Source of the DNA: Coffea arabica
Lineage: Eukaryota; Streptophyta; Magnoliopsida; Gentianales; Rubiaceae
Direction: 5' to 3'
Length of the DNA: 64,000 nt
Assembly: GCF_036785885.1 (NCBI RefSeq)
Contig: NC_092317.1
Coordinates: 6,078,501 to 6,142,500 of the forward strand
A model generated the notes under the pieces. It made no database searches and had not been told where the DNA came from. It saw only the letters and a list, made by a program, of their open reading frames with translations. Each line of letters starts with the position of its first letter. The stretch's first letter is position 1. The position numbers and the translations under genes were made by a program. Positions 25,485-37,075 of this stretch are shown here, in pieces.

Positions 25485-28400
25485 ATGGATAGAAATGCCG
25501 CTCGCCGCAAAAAGTATGCAGAAATGCCACCACTGAAAAAAAAACAACTTCTGCAACGACGAAGAGAGAACAGATCTGCCAAGAAAAAAGATGCACGTTT
25601 ACTGCCACGTATTCGCAAGGTTCCTCTGGGTTATATAGAATCAGGTGTTTGTTTCCCTGATTCGCATCCTGAAAAATTCGATGGTGCGAATGACCCTTCT
25701 ATGCATAGTGAAATCTTAGGAACCGAAGCGTTAAAGACCGATCATAACAGTGTTGTTACTGAGGCATTGCAATATATGTCTTCTCGTGAGTCTGCTTCTT
25801 TTGTTCCGCGTGTTCATTTTGCTTCTACTACTCAGATAGCAAACGACATGCCGAATGCAAGTGTTCTTGCAGGTATAGTTGATGATGCCCTTCTTCCTTC
25901 TTATTCAGTGGGTGTTTTTTTAAATCACCTTCACTACCCTACCTACTGGTTCCTGTATTAGCATATCAATTCTTTGTAAATGGGTGCATCTTCGTTTGCA
26001 ATCTGCAGAGTCTCCGCTTGCTGCTAAGGCTGATCTTACGAACTGCAAAGGAAAATTCCTTCCAGAAAAAAGAAAAAATTTGACCCTTTCTTCTCCTTCT
26101 GTTGAATCTGATTTCTGCCTGCCTAGGAGGAAAATTAGTAACTCTGTGCCTGTGGCGTTACATGAACGACCAAGCAATTGCTTTGCTCGTTCTCGAAGCG
26201 TTATCCAAGATGTTAACTCTGCCAAAGAGGATTTGCTTATGAACGGTCTTTTTGAAAATTCAATAGAATACTGCTCTTCTGACCATGTTTCTGTGAAGTC
26301 TGAAAAATTTTATCCCCTCAGAGCTACTGTTCATGCGGATCCATTTCTACAGCAAAAAAATGCATCTGTTGAGAAGCAAACTTTTATGCTTAGATCTGCT
26401 TGCTCTGTTCCTGTGATGTCCATTGACAGGACCACCGGTTCTTCTCATCTTTTTGAAAACGTTATTAACTATTCTCCTTTGGCCAAAGTTTATATACAAT
26501 CTGGTCATCCACGGTTTTCTTCTGCTTATGAGCAGCAAAAACTTCATTTTGAAAAAATTGTATCATCCTCTGAGAACCCAGCTTTCGATCCAGCTTCTAC
26601 ATCTGGAGGTATATTTTTTAGCCAGCAGTTATTTCCAATGCAGTCTTACTGACTATTCTTTCCTTCCTACCACATCCTAATTATGTTCATTGGAATGACA
26701 CTATCCTATTTTGGTTAGCTTATTTCTTTATACGATTGCAGAAACCACCTCTATTCAGGTCAGCCGCCCTACCGATCCTATTGAAAAAAATGATTCAGCC
26801 GTGACTGCAACAGAAAATGCACACTTTTCTGCCTTCTCATCTAAAACACGGCCTTTTACTCGAGCACCTTCTTCTCGTCGTCGTGTGAGGAAGCAGACTC
26901 CGGGTTAACATTTTATTTCTCAATAACTATTTAGATGCCATTACTATATAGCCTAATAGAGGCACAACTTAGTCCGCTTCTCACCCATAGTTTTAAAATA
27001 AATGCAGCTGCACCTAAAAGGGGGAGGCAGCAACGCATTTTTCCAATCACTGAAATCCCACAAGAAGCTTTGACTCTTCCAGACGCTCCTGATTGTGAGC
27101 ACTGTGGAGCCAAGAGGTTCCATTTAGAACCTCCTAACTTTTGCTGCTCTGGAGGAGAGATTTCTATTGTGGCTCCATCTATGCCTTATGATCTTAAACG
27201 CCTATTTATCGAAAATGATGAGGAAAGCGCTCATTTTAGGAATAATGTTAGGACCTATAATAACAACTTGGGCTTCACATCCTTCGCTGCAAGATATGAT
27301 CCAGAGCTGACCAAGAACACAAAAGGTGTTTACACTTTCCGTGTTCAAGGTCAGGTCTACCATTTTCTTAATGGTTTACTACAGTCAAGCGAAAAACCTT
27401 CTGGAATTCAGTTTTACTTTTTTGATTCTGATGAAGAATTAGCAAAAAGAGTTGGAAGTTCTGATAAGTTGCGTGGAGGCGTTTTAAAATTACTTATGCG
27501 TATCCTGTCCAACAATCCTTATGCCAAATTCTTTAAGAATCTCAGAAATGTCCCGAACATTGACAACTATAGGATTGTTTTGAATTGCTATCCTGGTTTG
27601 GACCAGCGCGTCTATAACCTACCTACAGCCTCTCAAGTTGCTGCCATATGGACTGAGGATGACGATGAATCAGCGGATAGGAATGTCCATATTCAAGTTT
27701 ATACTCACTCTAATACCAGCCATAGAATTAAGCATTACTATGGCTGTTATGATCCTTTACAATACCCTATTCTCTTCCCTCAAGGTGAATGTGGATGGCA
27801 CCATGGTGTTAAGAAACTTCACAAGAGGAAGAGAAATGCAGATTCCTGTGAAGCTGATTTCAGCGTTGATCCTTCCACTGTTGATGACCCTTCACTTTTA
27901 CTAGATTTGGAACGTAGAGGCAAGTGTTTTTCTTGCTGTCTTTGACTATTAGAAACAAGCATCATAAGCTGTATCGACATTAGTTTGACCTTTTTATTTG
28001 TTCTTTATAGCCGTTGACCATGGAAAGAGTGAAGAGGACACTGTATCGGCAAGAGAGTATTATTGTTATAGGTTTCAAATAAGGGAAAACGATGAGTCGA
28101 TGTTACTGCACTGTCTCAGACTTCTACAACAATTTTCGGTTGATTCCTATGTGAAGATAGAAACTTCTAGGCTGGACTTTCATAGGCACCGACAAAATGT
28201 AGTTAGATCAGAAATTCTTCAAGGGGTATTGGACAGTGTCTCTCTAGGCCAGGCTGAAGGTTCTAAAGTTGGACGTAGGATAGTGCTACCTGCTTCGTTT
28301 ATTGGTGGTCCTAGGGACATGAGGCGCCGCTATCTTGATGCAATGGCACTCGTACAAAAGTACGGAAAACCAGACATTTTTCTTACCATGACCTGCAATC

Positions 28401-31400
28401 CGGCATGGAAAGAAATTCAGTGCAACCTGAAGTATCATGAAAAGCCTCAAGATAGGCCTGATCTTTTAGCTAGAGTTTTTAGAGCTAAATTCGATATGCT
28501 TAAGCATGAGCTCTTGAATAAACAGATTTTTGGTGAAGTAGCAGCCTGCGTGTATGTCATTGAATTTCAAAAGCGGGGATTTCCACACGCTCATTTGTTA
28601 CTCATTTTAAAGCCTCAATTTAAGCTGCTCAATCCGGAATCTTATGACAAGGTAGTCTGCGCTGAATTACCTGATCCGCTTCAATATCCTCACCTCTACT
28701 CTCTTGTTGTAAAACATATGCTCCACGGTCCCTGTGGCGATATGGATAAAAGTTGCCCTTGTATGAAAGATGGTTCTTGCAAGAGTCATTATCCAAAAAA
28801 TTTCTGCCCTCATACAACCCATGGTGAAGATAGCTATCCATATTATAGAAGAAGGGATGATGGCAGGAAAGTGAAAGTTCGCAGATTCACTCTTGATAAT
28901 AGGTGGGTTGTGCCTTACAGTCCCTATCTCCTTGCTTTATTCGATTGTCACATGAACGTGGAGATTTGTTCTACCATTAAATTGGTCAAGTACTTGTATA
29001 AATATGTGTTCAAGGGGCATGATCTGGTTTGCTTTAGAATTATGGCAGATGATAGTGCTACTGATATTGATGAGATTAAAGAATTCCAAAAGGGTCGATA
29101 CATCTCGCCTCCGGAAGCATTTTGGCGCATCTATGAGTTCCGTTTAAACGAGATGACCCCATCTGTTTATACTCTCCAGGTTCATCTTCCAAATCAACAG
29201 TTTGTTTCTTTCCCGAAGAACTCGGACTTGCTGCAATTGTTAGCTAAAGTAGATTTTTCTAAAACCATGCTGACTGAGTTCTTCAAAATGAATGCGACCA
29301 ACGCAGCTGCTGAGAACCTTAAATGCTTTTATAAAGATTTTCCTCAGCATTTCGTTTGGTCTTCTAAGTATAGACACTGGACAGAAAGGAAGCGTCGAAA
29401 GGTGATAGGTAGACTCGTCAGTGTTAGTCCACGAGAGGGAGAACGGTACTATCTGAGGCTGCTCTTAAATCATATTCCAGCACCGATATCATTCGATGAT
29501 CTCTTGACTGTTAATGCTAAAAAAATGAAGTCGTTTAGAGAGGCTGCTCTGGCACTTGGGTTGCTGCAATCTGATACGTACATAGAAGAAACGCTTGAGA
29601 AAGCTGCTACATTTCAAATGCCGTCTTCACTCAGATTATTATTTGCAACTCTTCTTGTCTATTGTTCTCCAACTGATCCAGCGATGTTATGGAGAAAATT
29701 TGAATTGGACTTTACTAGAGATTATGAACGGCAAAAACAATATCATGCCTACTCTCCCGCTCAGATTAGGGGATTGGTTCTAGCTGATATTAACAAATCA
29801 CTTCAGCAGATGGGTACATCCATTGCTGCCTATCAGTTGCCATTAGATGACCTTGTTAGTGTGGATCATGTTCATTTGACAAAGGAGATAGAAGCTGAGA
29901 AAAACATAGACATACCGCCAGAAGATCTATTGATGTCTTTGCAACTAAATGTCCAGCAAAAATATGCTTATGACACCATCTTACAGACGTGCTTTGCTTC
30001 CCAAGGGCATTCATTTTTTATTGATGGTCCTGGTGGTACCGGCAAAACCTTTTTATACCGGTCGCTGCTTGCTACTTTGAGGTCACAAGGTTATATAGCC
30101 ATTGCAGTAGCAACCTCTGGAATTGCAGCGTCTATCCTGCCTGGAGGAAGAACTGCACACTCAAGGTTCAAGATACCTCTTGACTTCTCAAAGAACAGAA
30201 CCTGCCAGCTTAGCAAACAAGGCAGTGTTGCAAGGCTGCTCTCGGAGTCAAAACTGATCTTGTGGGATGAGGCTTCCATGGCAAAACGAGAAACTATTGA
30301 GGCATTTGATGATTTGCTTAGAGATATCATGGAATCTGAACTGCCTTTTGGGGGTAAGGTTGTTGTGTTTGGTGGGGATTTTCGCCAGACGCTGCCTGTT
30401 ATTGAGCAAGCAACAAAGGAAATCCTTTTGCAGTCGTGTTTTCTCAATTCTCCATTGTGGTATAAACTTCATAAACTGAAGTTGACGGAAAACATGCGAG
30501 CTATATTAGATCCTCAGTTCTCCGAATTCTTGTTAAGAGTTGGCGAAGGGCATGAACTTGTGGACTTCAACGGTGAAATAACTTTGCCTAAAGATTTAGT
30601 TATTCCTTATTACGATAAAGAAGAGTCCTTAAACAGGTTACATTACTTAAAAAATTCTGGTCTATCTATCTACTCTTTAGTATATACAGCTTCTAATTAA
30701 ACTTCTTTATTAACAGGTTGCTACAATCTGTATTCCCAGATTTAGCTCTCTATTCCTTGGATCCATATAGGATGATTAACAGGTGTATTCTTACCCCTAA
30801 AAATAGCTCAGTTGATGAGCTAAATGATATACTAATTAAAAGGTTCCCTGGAGAGCTGCACACTTTCATTAGCTCTGACAAAACTGTTGACCAGCGGCAC
30901 CAGGGGGATTATGAGGATTTTCTTAATTCTCAGAATCCAAAAGGCCTTCCTCCTCACAGGTTAATGTTAAAAGAAAATTGTCCGATTATACTGATAAGGA
31001 ATCTAAATCCTGTTGAAGGCCTGTGCAACGGCACAAGGCTTATATGTAGAGAGCTTGGCCGGCATACTATCTCCGCTGAAATTGTCTTCGGCCAGCATAA
31101 AGGAAAGAGGGTTCTCATTCCAAAGATACCCTTACAAACTCCCGACAGCCAGAAGAATTCTATTGCATTTATAAGAACTCAGTTTCCTGTTCGACTCTGT
31201 TTTGCGCTGACCATTAATAAATCTCAGGGACAAACTCTCGATTACGTTGGCATTTACTTGAGAGAACCTGTCTTTTCTCATGGACAGTTATATGTAGCCT
31301 TGTCCAGAGTTAGAACTTCGGCTGAGCTGAAAATACTTATTGTACCAGGAACTTTTGATGGTATAAAAACGGACTGCAAAACTAGAAATGTTGTGTTCGG

Positions 31401-31428
31401 TGAAGTTTTTGAATTGAGCCAGCAGTAG
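25485..31428 (+). CDS. Helitron RepHel: HUH replication initiator plus Pif1-type helicase
   Basis: Six exons: 25485-25872, 26009-26608, 26742-26903, 27008-27919, 28011-30636 and 30717-31428. Together they give exactly 1,800 codons with every junction in phase. The N-terminus is very basic (MDRNAARRKKYAEMPPLKKK). A Cys motif (DCEHC ... FCC) lies near residues 410-430. The Rep nuclease has IFLTMTCNPAWKEI, the metal-binding HUH motif PHAHLLL at 28583-28603, and the tyrosine motif KYLYKYVFKG at about 28988-29017. The helicase has Walker A GPGGTGKTF at about 30026, Walker B LILWDEAS at about 30252, GGDFRQTLPV, and NKSQGQTLDYVGIYL with YVALSRVR near the C-terminus. It nicks and unwinds DNA for rolling-circle transposition. 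Intron 4 appears to use a GC donor (AGAG/GCAAGT). No disruption is seen; the length is normal to long for plant RepHel. Confidence 0.92.
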
Positions 31429-31543
31429 AACTTTCTTATAGCCAGGTATACTTGTACCGGTCCATGCTGTGTTTACTTATTGGTAAAGGTCTTGTGTATA
31501 CCCAAGCTTGTACATTATAATCATTTTTCCTTTTTTTACAGGA

Positions 31544-33828
31544 ATGTCTAACCTCTTGCAAATTGAAGAAATCGTGCCTGATATGAAAAACTGGTCCTGT
31601 GTGATCACGGTCCAAGAAAAGCAACAGGTCACAGATTCGTTGGGAACACCAACCAAAAAGCAAAAGTTTGTCTTCTATGATTCAGAGGTTACATTTTTAA
31701 ACCTGAATAATTTGAACTCTTTCTTTGTTTGTCCATCATAATTCTTATGTGTACTTTTTTTTTGTTTTCTGATAGGGCTCTAAAGTTGAAGGGATAATCT
31801 TCAATGCTGATATTCCAAGGATGAGTCCTATGTTGCAGGTTTATAAAAGATATAAGATTTCAAATGCTGATGTGAGGACTATTCCGCAAAAGTTTCAAAG
31901 TGCTGGATTAATCAAACAGTGGGTGATCACTTCAAAAACTGTCATTGAAGAAGTTGATGGCAATGAAGACATTATGCCTGTTAAATTTGCGTTCACTGAC
32001 TTTGCTGATTTATCTGACTACATGGATGATAAAAACAAGTCCGTTGGTGAGTATGTAAACAGTCTATCATTCATATTTTTGTCACACAATCGTTCTTTTC
32101 TCAGCCTGTCTTCTTTCCCCTTGCAGATGTCCTCGGAGTGGTGATCAGTTCATTGGCCATGAAGACAATCACTAGAAACTCCAGACAGTCAAATGTTCAG
32201 AAATTTGTCCTCCTAAATGAAGAGTGCGCAGTATTTTTATCATTGTTCACGCTCTTTTACTGGTCTTATCGCATTTTTCCTATAGCTTTGAAACTTTTTT
32301 GTCCTGCCTTTTATGCCAACGTTAGGTCTCAAACTGTCCTGCTATCTTTATGGGATGATTTTCTGAACAATGAAGGTCAGATACTGCTGAATAACATGCA
32401 CAGCTATCCTGTTATCATTGGTCGAAGACTGAAAGTTAACAACTACAATGGTCTGTTAACATGCTTTTTTTTTTTTGTATTATAACCTTTATTTGTATAT
32501 CAAGGTTCTCAGACATAGCTCAGCGTTCATTCTGTTGTTTATTCGGCAGGTGTTTCTCTCTCAACCTGGTTCGATTCTGCATTGCTTGTTGATCCACCGA
32601 TACAGGAAGCGAGACAGCTCAAGAATTGGTGCAATGGCATTAACTAACATTTTTTTTATGCACCTCAGTGTCACTTATATCGTTCTTCCCCATATTTCAC
32701 TTACATCATCTTTTTCCTTGTAGGGCAATGAGAAATGCTAAGTCAATTGCAGAAATCATTGATGCAAAAAGTTACATTAAATACAATCCTGCGCTTTCTT
32801 TAAAGAGAGACCAGAAAACTACTCTAATTTGCAATGTTACCGCATCACAGAAGGTGATCAGATGATATTCAGTTATGTTATTTTACAGCTTCGTACCTAT
32901 TCAGATTTCCATCTAATAAATGTCTTTCTTTTTAGACTGCTTGGGTCAAGGCAAAACTCTCTTTTGAACAGATCTTCCAGAAATATTGGTATATGAGCTG
33001 TGCAAGATGTTATCGAGCTACTGCAGCAGACTATGGAATGGAGTTTACTTGTAATTCGTGCAAAGAGAAGGGCGCTGCTATGCCTAGGTCCTATATTACT
33101 ACATCATTAGCTTTAATTTAGCTGCTTAATTCCTCTTAATGTTAATGTTATGCAGTGTATCGCCTAAGCACTTGTATACTTATATTTTAGGTGCCGCTTT
33201 GACGTTGATTTGATCGATGACAGTGGAGTTATACCTGCTTCTATCTTTGGAGATCTAGCAGAAAAAATTCTCACCTTCACTGGCCTTGAAGCAATGGACC
33301 ACTTTAATCAGGTTATTTTAATCGGTCAGATTTAATAATAAGTGCAGTATTTCCTTCTGACTCTTATATCGTCTGTGCTTCGTCCAGAATCTTGAGCTGC
33401 CACTTCAGTTTGTCCACGAACAGCTTAAAACAAAGACATTTCTGGTTCACATTAAACCAGTCCAAACACAGCTCGCTGATACCAGACAGCGGTATACGAT
33501 TTTATATTGCTCTGAACTTGAACCAAAAATGAGTCATGCTCAACTAACACATGAACCAGAATCTGTCTCTCTTTCATGTGACCAGCAGGCTGAAAATGAG
33601 CAGCTATTGACAGCAGGTTCGTGAATATACTTGGAGTAGTGATGCATCCCTATGTTTTCTTTCGATGAACTATTAACTTAACTGAATGTTGCACTCATAG
33701 GACATGGTGGTTCTAGCTCGAAAGTGCGTCTTCGCCTAAGTCAAAAGTTTGATGAAACAGAAACTGTCAGCACCAATGAGTTTGATAGTCCACATGCTGA
33801 TTCCAAGAAGAAAGCAAAATTAGGCTGA
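31544..33828 (+). CDS. Helitron-encoded RPA70-like single-stranded DNA-binding protein
   Basis: Ten exons: 31544-31687, 31776-32046, 32127-32223, 32326-32450, 32550-32628, 32724-32853, 32936-33087, 33191-33311, 33388-33616 and 33701-33828. They total 492 codons with all phases matching. The OB folds resemble the DNA-binding domains of replication protein A large subunit: FVFYDSEGSKVEGIIF in the first, and NNYNGVSLSTWFDSALLVDP in the second. A third has a four-cysteine zinc ribbon (CARC ... TCNSC) near residues 305-330, as in RPA70 domain C. The tail is basic (DSKKKAKLG). It starts 116 bp after RepHel on the same strand. Plant Helitrons are known to carry RPA-like genes, and the expected role is coating the displaced strand. 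It looks intact. Confidence 0.88.
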
Positions 33829-35043
33829 ATTGTTGTCACTGCGTTTGGCATTGCTCGAGCATTAATATGTTTTGGGGTGGTTCTGTAATCTGCACTCCTA
33901 TGCTTAGACAGATTGTTAGCGTTTTTTGCAAATACTGCTCGTCCATTCACAATTCCCTGGCTTTTGTGCGTAGTTACCTACTAAACTTCTTTTTGTCATG
34001 CCCATTGAACTTTGATTATGGCACCTGTATCAGAGTTCTTGCCAGGCTTTCAAAGATTAACTGAAATCCTACAATGTTGGTTAGCATAAGGATTTTCACA
34101 GATATCTTTGGATTCCTGGCGATGAACTCCCTTTGTGTAAAACTGATAGCTTTATAAGCTATACAATGTGGGCTTCCTTTCCATTTGTTTATAGTTTTTT
34201 AAAATTACAATTGCTGCTATCAATTTCGAACATGTTGGACTATCTGCTCTGGCTACATATTTAGTTCCTGTTACTTATATGCTGGACTATCTGCTCTACT
34301 TAGCATGCTGAGTACACGTTGCATAATAATTTTCCCTTCAAACCATTAAAGCATTGCAGATGCATTACTTTCCATGCTATCAATTGACAGCTCCTACTTA
34401 ATATTTTGCAGAACTAGCAGCTTTATAATCTATATAATTTGAGATTCTTTTCCGTTTCTTTATATTTTGTCCAGTAGAGTTGTTATTATGCATTTACAGC
34501 CTCCAGCTTTGTACGCATGCATTTATTGCGAATGGCAACATTTTTTACAAATAAAACTTATATATTCAGGTCCATTAAAGCATTACAGGCCATTAAAGCA
34601 TTACATAATGAATTATGATCTTGCCTTCAGGCCATTAGAGCATTACAAATGCATCCTTATCACATGCAGTCGGTTGACAACTCACACTTAAATGTTTCAC
34701 ATTGAATTGTCTTTTCTATTCATTGGTCCTTACCTTCCTCTACAACTAATTCAACTGTGGTAGGAGAAGACTTGCACTTAGCATTAACAGCAATGAACAG
34801 TATACTCTTTTTACATTGATCCTTTCTTTATATATATGCTCTTTGCCATTTACAAAATCATCCATAACAACTCTTAACCATAGATTTGCATTACCGCTTT
34901 TTCTGCATAAGAACTTGCCAGCAGGTGAGTTGCTCTACAATGTATTTGTAATCCTTGTCATATGATATAGCCTTGTACTCGCATTTTCTATTAGTAAACC
35001 ACTTGTCTGATTTTCCAGCATCGATTTTCCTCCTGGTAGTTCA
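33829..35043 (+). other. AT-rich spacer inside the Helitron with internal duplications
   Basis: No coding exon is convincing. A segment beginning AACTGATAGCTTTATAAGC at 34141 recurs, diverged, as AACTAGCAGCTTTATAATC at 34412. A segment starting CATTAAAGCATTGCAGATGC at about 34344 recurs at about 34632 as CATTAGAGCATTACAAATGC. Short CATTAAAGCATTACA units recur at 34572 and 34592. The spacer therefore grew by local duplication. It presumably contains the promoter of the B3 gene. Confidence 0.55.
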
Positions 35044-36115
35044 ATGGCAGCAACAATCTTAACATCTCCAACAAATTTTCAACCGACAAATAGTTGCTTA
35101 TCAGCTTGCTGTTTTCTACTAAAATGCATCCACAGAGGACAGGTTAACTTTTACCTCCTTCACTTACATTGCAGCATTTAGTGTTAAATAGCATGGTATT
35201 CTTTGACAATATTTTCCTACTGCATTTCTTAAAGGTATTACCTGCTCAGTTTGAATCATTGTTTCATCAGCACCACAACAATAGAATTATTCTAAGGTTT
35301 GGACTGCGGCAATGGCCTATCACAGTCACGGACCATGCATTCGCACAAGGCTGGGATGCTTTTTGTGAAGACAATATTGTCAAAAGGCATGACACACTAT
35401 TACTTCGACATAGCGGAAATCTAATATTCGATGTCATTCATTTTTGTGAACTACAGAAACAAGTTCTTTTGCCTTGGACCGTTCCCCTGCCAGACCTATT
35501 GCACATGAATCCTATTGCATCAAGAGGTAAACATATCATTGTATCTATCTCGCATCCACATCTATATCATCTATTATTTTTAATGTAATGCATAGTCACT
35601 AATTACAGATGGTATCCAAATAGCCGCTGGACAACAAGAAGTTTCTTCCTCGCTAAGGCCAGATTTCTGTCAAGATCTATCTGATTCGGTTTGCTTTTAT
35701 CAAGTCTTTAACTCGGCGACTCCAAACAGTTTGGTAAGCTATTCTATGCTTAACTGCATTTTCTTTTTCATCTCAACTTTCTCACAAGCAATTGCCTTTT
35801 CTTTCTATATATCTTCTAATCTGCACCTCTTGATGATAGAAAATCCCGCGCTTTATTGATCACTTCATCAATGGTATCAAGACTCCCATGTTACTTATCA
35901 ACACTGGACACAGAAGTACTCAAGTTGGTGTAAAGCATAAACGCCTTCACCAAAACTGGAGAGATTTCGTTCTTCAACATGAATTGCAGCACAATGAAAC
36001 TCTTGTCTTTATTCCGGAATCTGAAAATATATTCACAGTTTTGATCTTTGATGATACCGGAGTTGAGAAACTTTTTCCTTGGTTTCACACATTCAATGTT
36101 TATTCGGATGCTTAA
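35044..36115 (+). CDS. Tandem B3-domain DNA-binding protein carried by the Helitron
   Basis: Best model has four exons: 35044-35142, 35175-35526, 35609-35733 and 35840-36115, 284 codons with phases matching. The last three exons are well supported; the first exon and start are uncertain, and an ATG at 35193 in exon 2 is an alternative. The first B3 domain reads FLKVLPAQFESLF, RIILRFGLRQWPITV, FAQGWDAFCEDN and DTLLLRHSGNLIFDVIHF. The second reads FYQVFNSATPNSLKIPRFI, TPMLLINTG, RLHQNWRDFVLQHEL and ETLVFIPESENIFTVLIF. B3 domains are plant transcription-factor DNA-binding folds of the REM/ARF/ABI3 class; this resembles REM proteins in having two copies. The gene lies between the RPA gene and the 3' hairpin, well inside the element. 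Whether it serves transposition, silencing escape or is captured cargo is unknown. Confidence 0.75.
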
Positions 36116-36283
36116 TAAATTTACCTGAATCATGCAGTGTAATTTACCCATCAATTGAATACATTACTGGTAGTTTTCACTTCTTTCTAGCTAAACTAAT
36201 CTACATTACTTCTTCTTTGAATTAACTAATTTTACAAAATTTTTTATTCAGCTTGGGCATTACTGGGCATCATTACATTCACC

Positions 36284-36314
36284 CACCGCGCAACGCGCGG
36301 TGATTCCCTCCTAG
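36284..36314 (+). other. Helitron 3' terminal hairpin and CTAG end
   Basis: A perfect 8-bp GC-rich stem (36284-36291 with 36295-36302, loop AAC) is followed 8 bases later by CTAG and host T. In Helitrons the subterminal hairpin signals the end of strand transfer, and the element ends in CTRR. Confidence 0.92.
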
Positions 36315-36317
36315 TAT

Positions 36318-37075
36318 ATCTCTATGTTACTATGTACATTGCTGAACAGGGATTTGACTACCACCCAAAGTGCAACCAGTTGGGACTTACCCATGTTGCC
36401 TTCGCAGATGATCTCTTTATCTTATCAGCAGCCATGGAGGAAGACTGCAAGTTATTAAATCTGCACTTGCTGGTGTTCAAATATATTGGTCGAGTCGAGT
36501 GCATTTATTCCGCCGCCTAAAGAGAGTCATTAGAAGAAGAAGAATAGAAAGCTTATATATATAGTATCTTCCTTTCTCTGGTCGGGTGAAATAAAGCAGC
36601 AGTATGGAGCCAAAGTTAGCTGGTATCATATATGTAAGCCAAAAGAAAAAAGGAGGTGGCCTGGGTGTGCATGACTTGACTCTATGGAATCAATGTTTGG
36701 TCCTCAAGTTAAGCGGATATGGAATATTTGAGCCAAGAAGGATACATTATGGGTGAAGTGGGTACGCATAATTCAGCTTAAATCATCATCAGACTGCTCT
36801 TGGAGTTTTAAAGCTGAGAACGATAGCTCCAGGCTTCATCAAACAGGTGGTTGGAAATGGTCAAGATACCAACTTCTGGAATGACCAATGGCATCCGCTA
36901 GGGCCATTATACTTGCACTTTTCTGAGAACTTGCTTACTGGATTCAATCTGTCAAAATTGGACTCTGGTTTGCTATGCAAAAACTCAGACCAGTATCACC
37001 TGAAGTCACCTGGTACAAACTGGGATTGGTAGATTTCGTAGAACAGCCTTGGCTGTCTCAAATTACTGCATCTGT
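36318..37075 (+). pseudogene. Truncated LINE: end of reverse transcriptase plus zf-RVT region
   Basis: The frame at 36332 encodes FDYHPKCNQLGLTHVAFADDL, the catalytic FADD region (36401-36415) of plant non-LTR reverse transcriptases. Later frames give FLWSGE, KKDTLWVKWVR, and VGNGQDTNFWNDQWHPLGPL (from 36847), matching the C-terminal part and zinc-binding zf-RVT domain. The coding parts are in several frames with stops, so it is dead. The endonuclease and most of the RT are absent, and its left limit coincides with the Helitron end. No LINE sequence is seen left of the Helitron. Confidence 0.75.

Larger units (their letters stand above)
19165..36314 (+). mobile_element. Large autonomous Helitron, about 17.1 kb, three genes
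   Basis: The right terminus is textbook: an 8-bp-stem hairpin CACCGCGC-AAC-GCGCGGTG at 36284-36302, then ATTCCCTC, then CTAG at 36311-36314, followed by host T. The left terminus is less certain. The best candidate is A|TCTATGCGTCTC with the break between 19164 and 19165, as the family inserts between A and T and begins with TC; any point up to about 19195 remains possible. Between the ends lie a nested tandem-repeat array (19181-23040), a pyrimidine-rich leader (to 25484), RepHel (25485-31428), an RPA70-like gene (31544-33828), and a tandem-B3 gene (about 35044-36115). All are on the plus strand. RepHel and the RPA gene are open across every predicted splice. Helitrons move by rolling-circle replication initiated by the HUH nuclease of RepHel. 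Confidence 0.85.
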
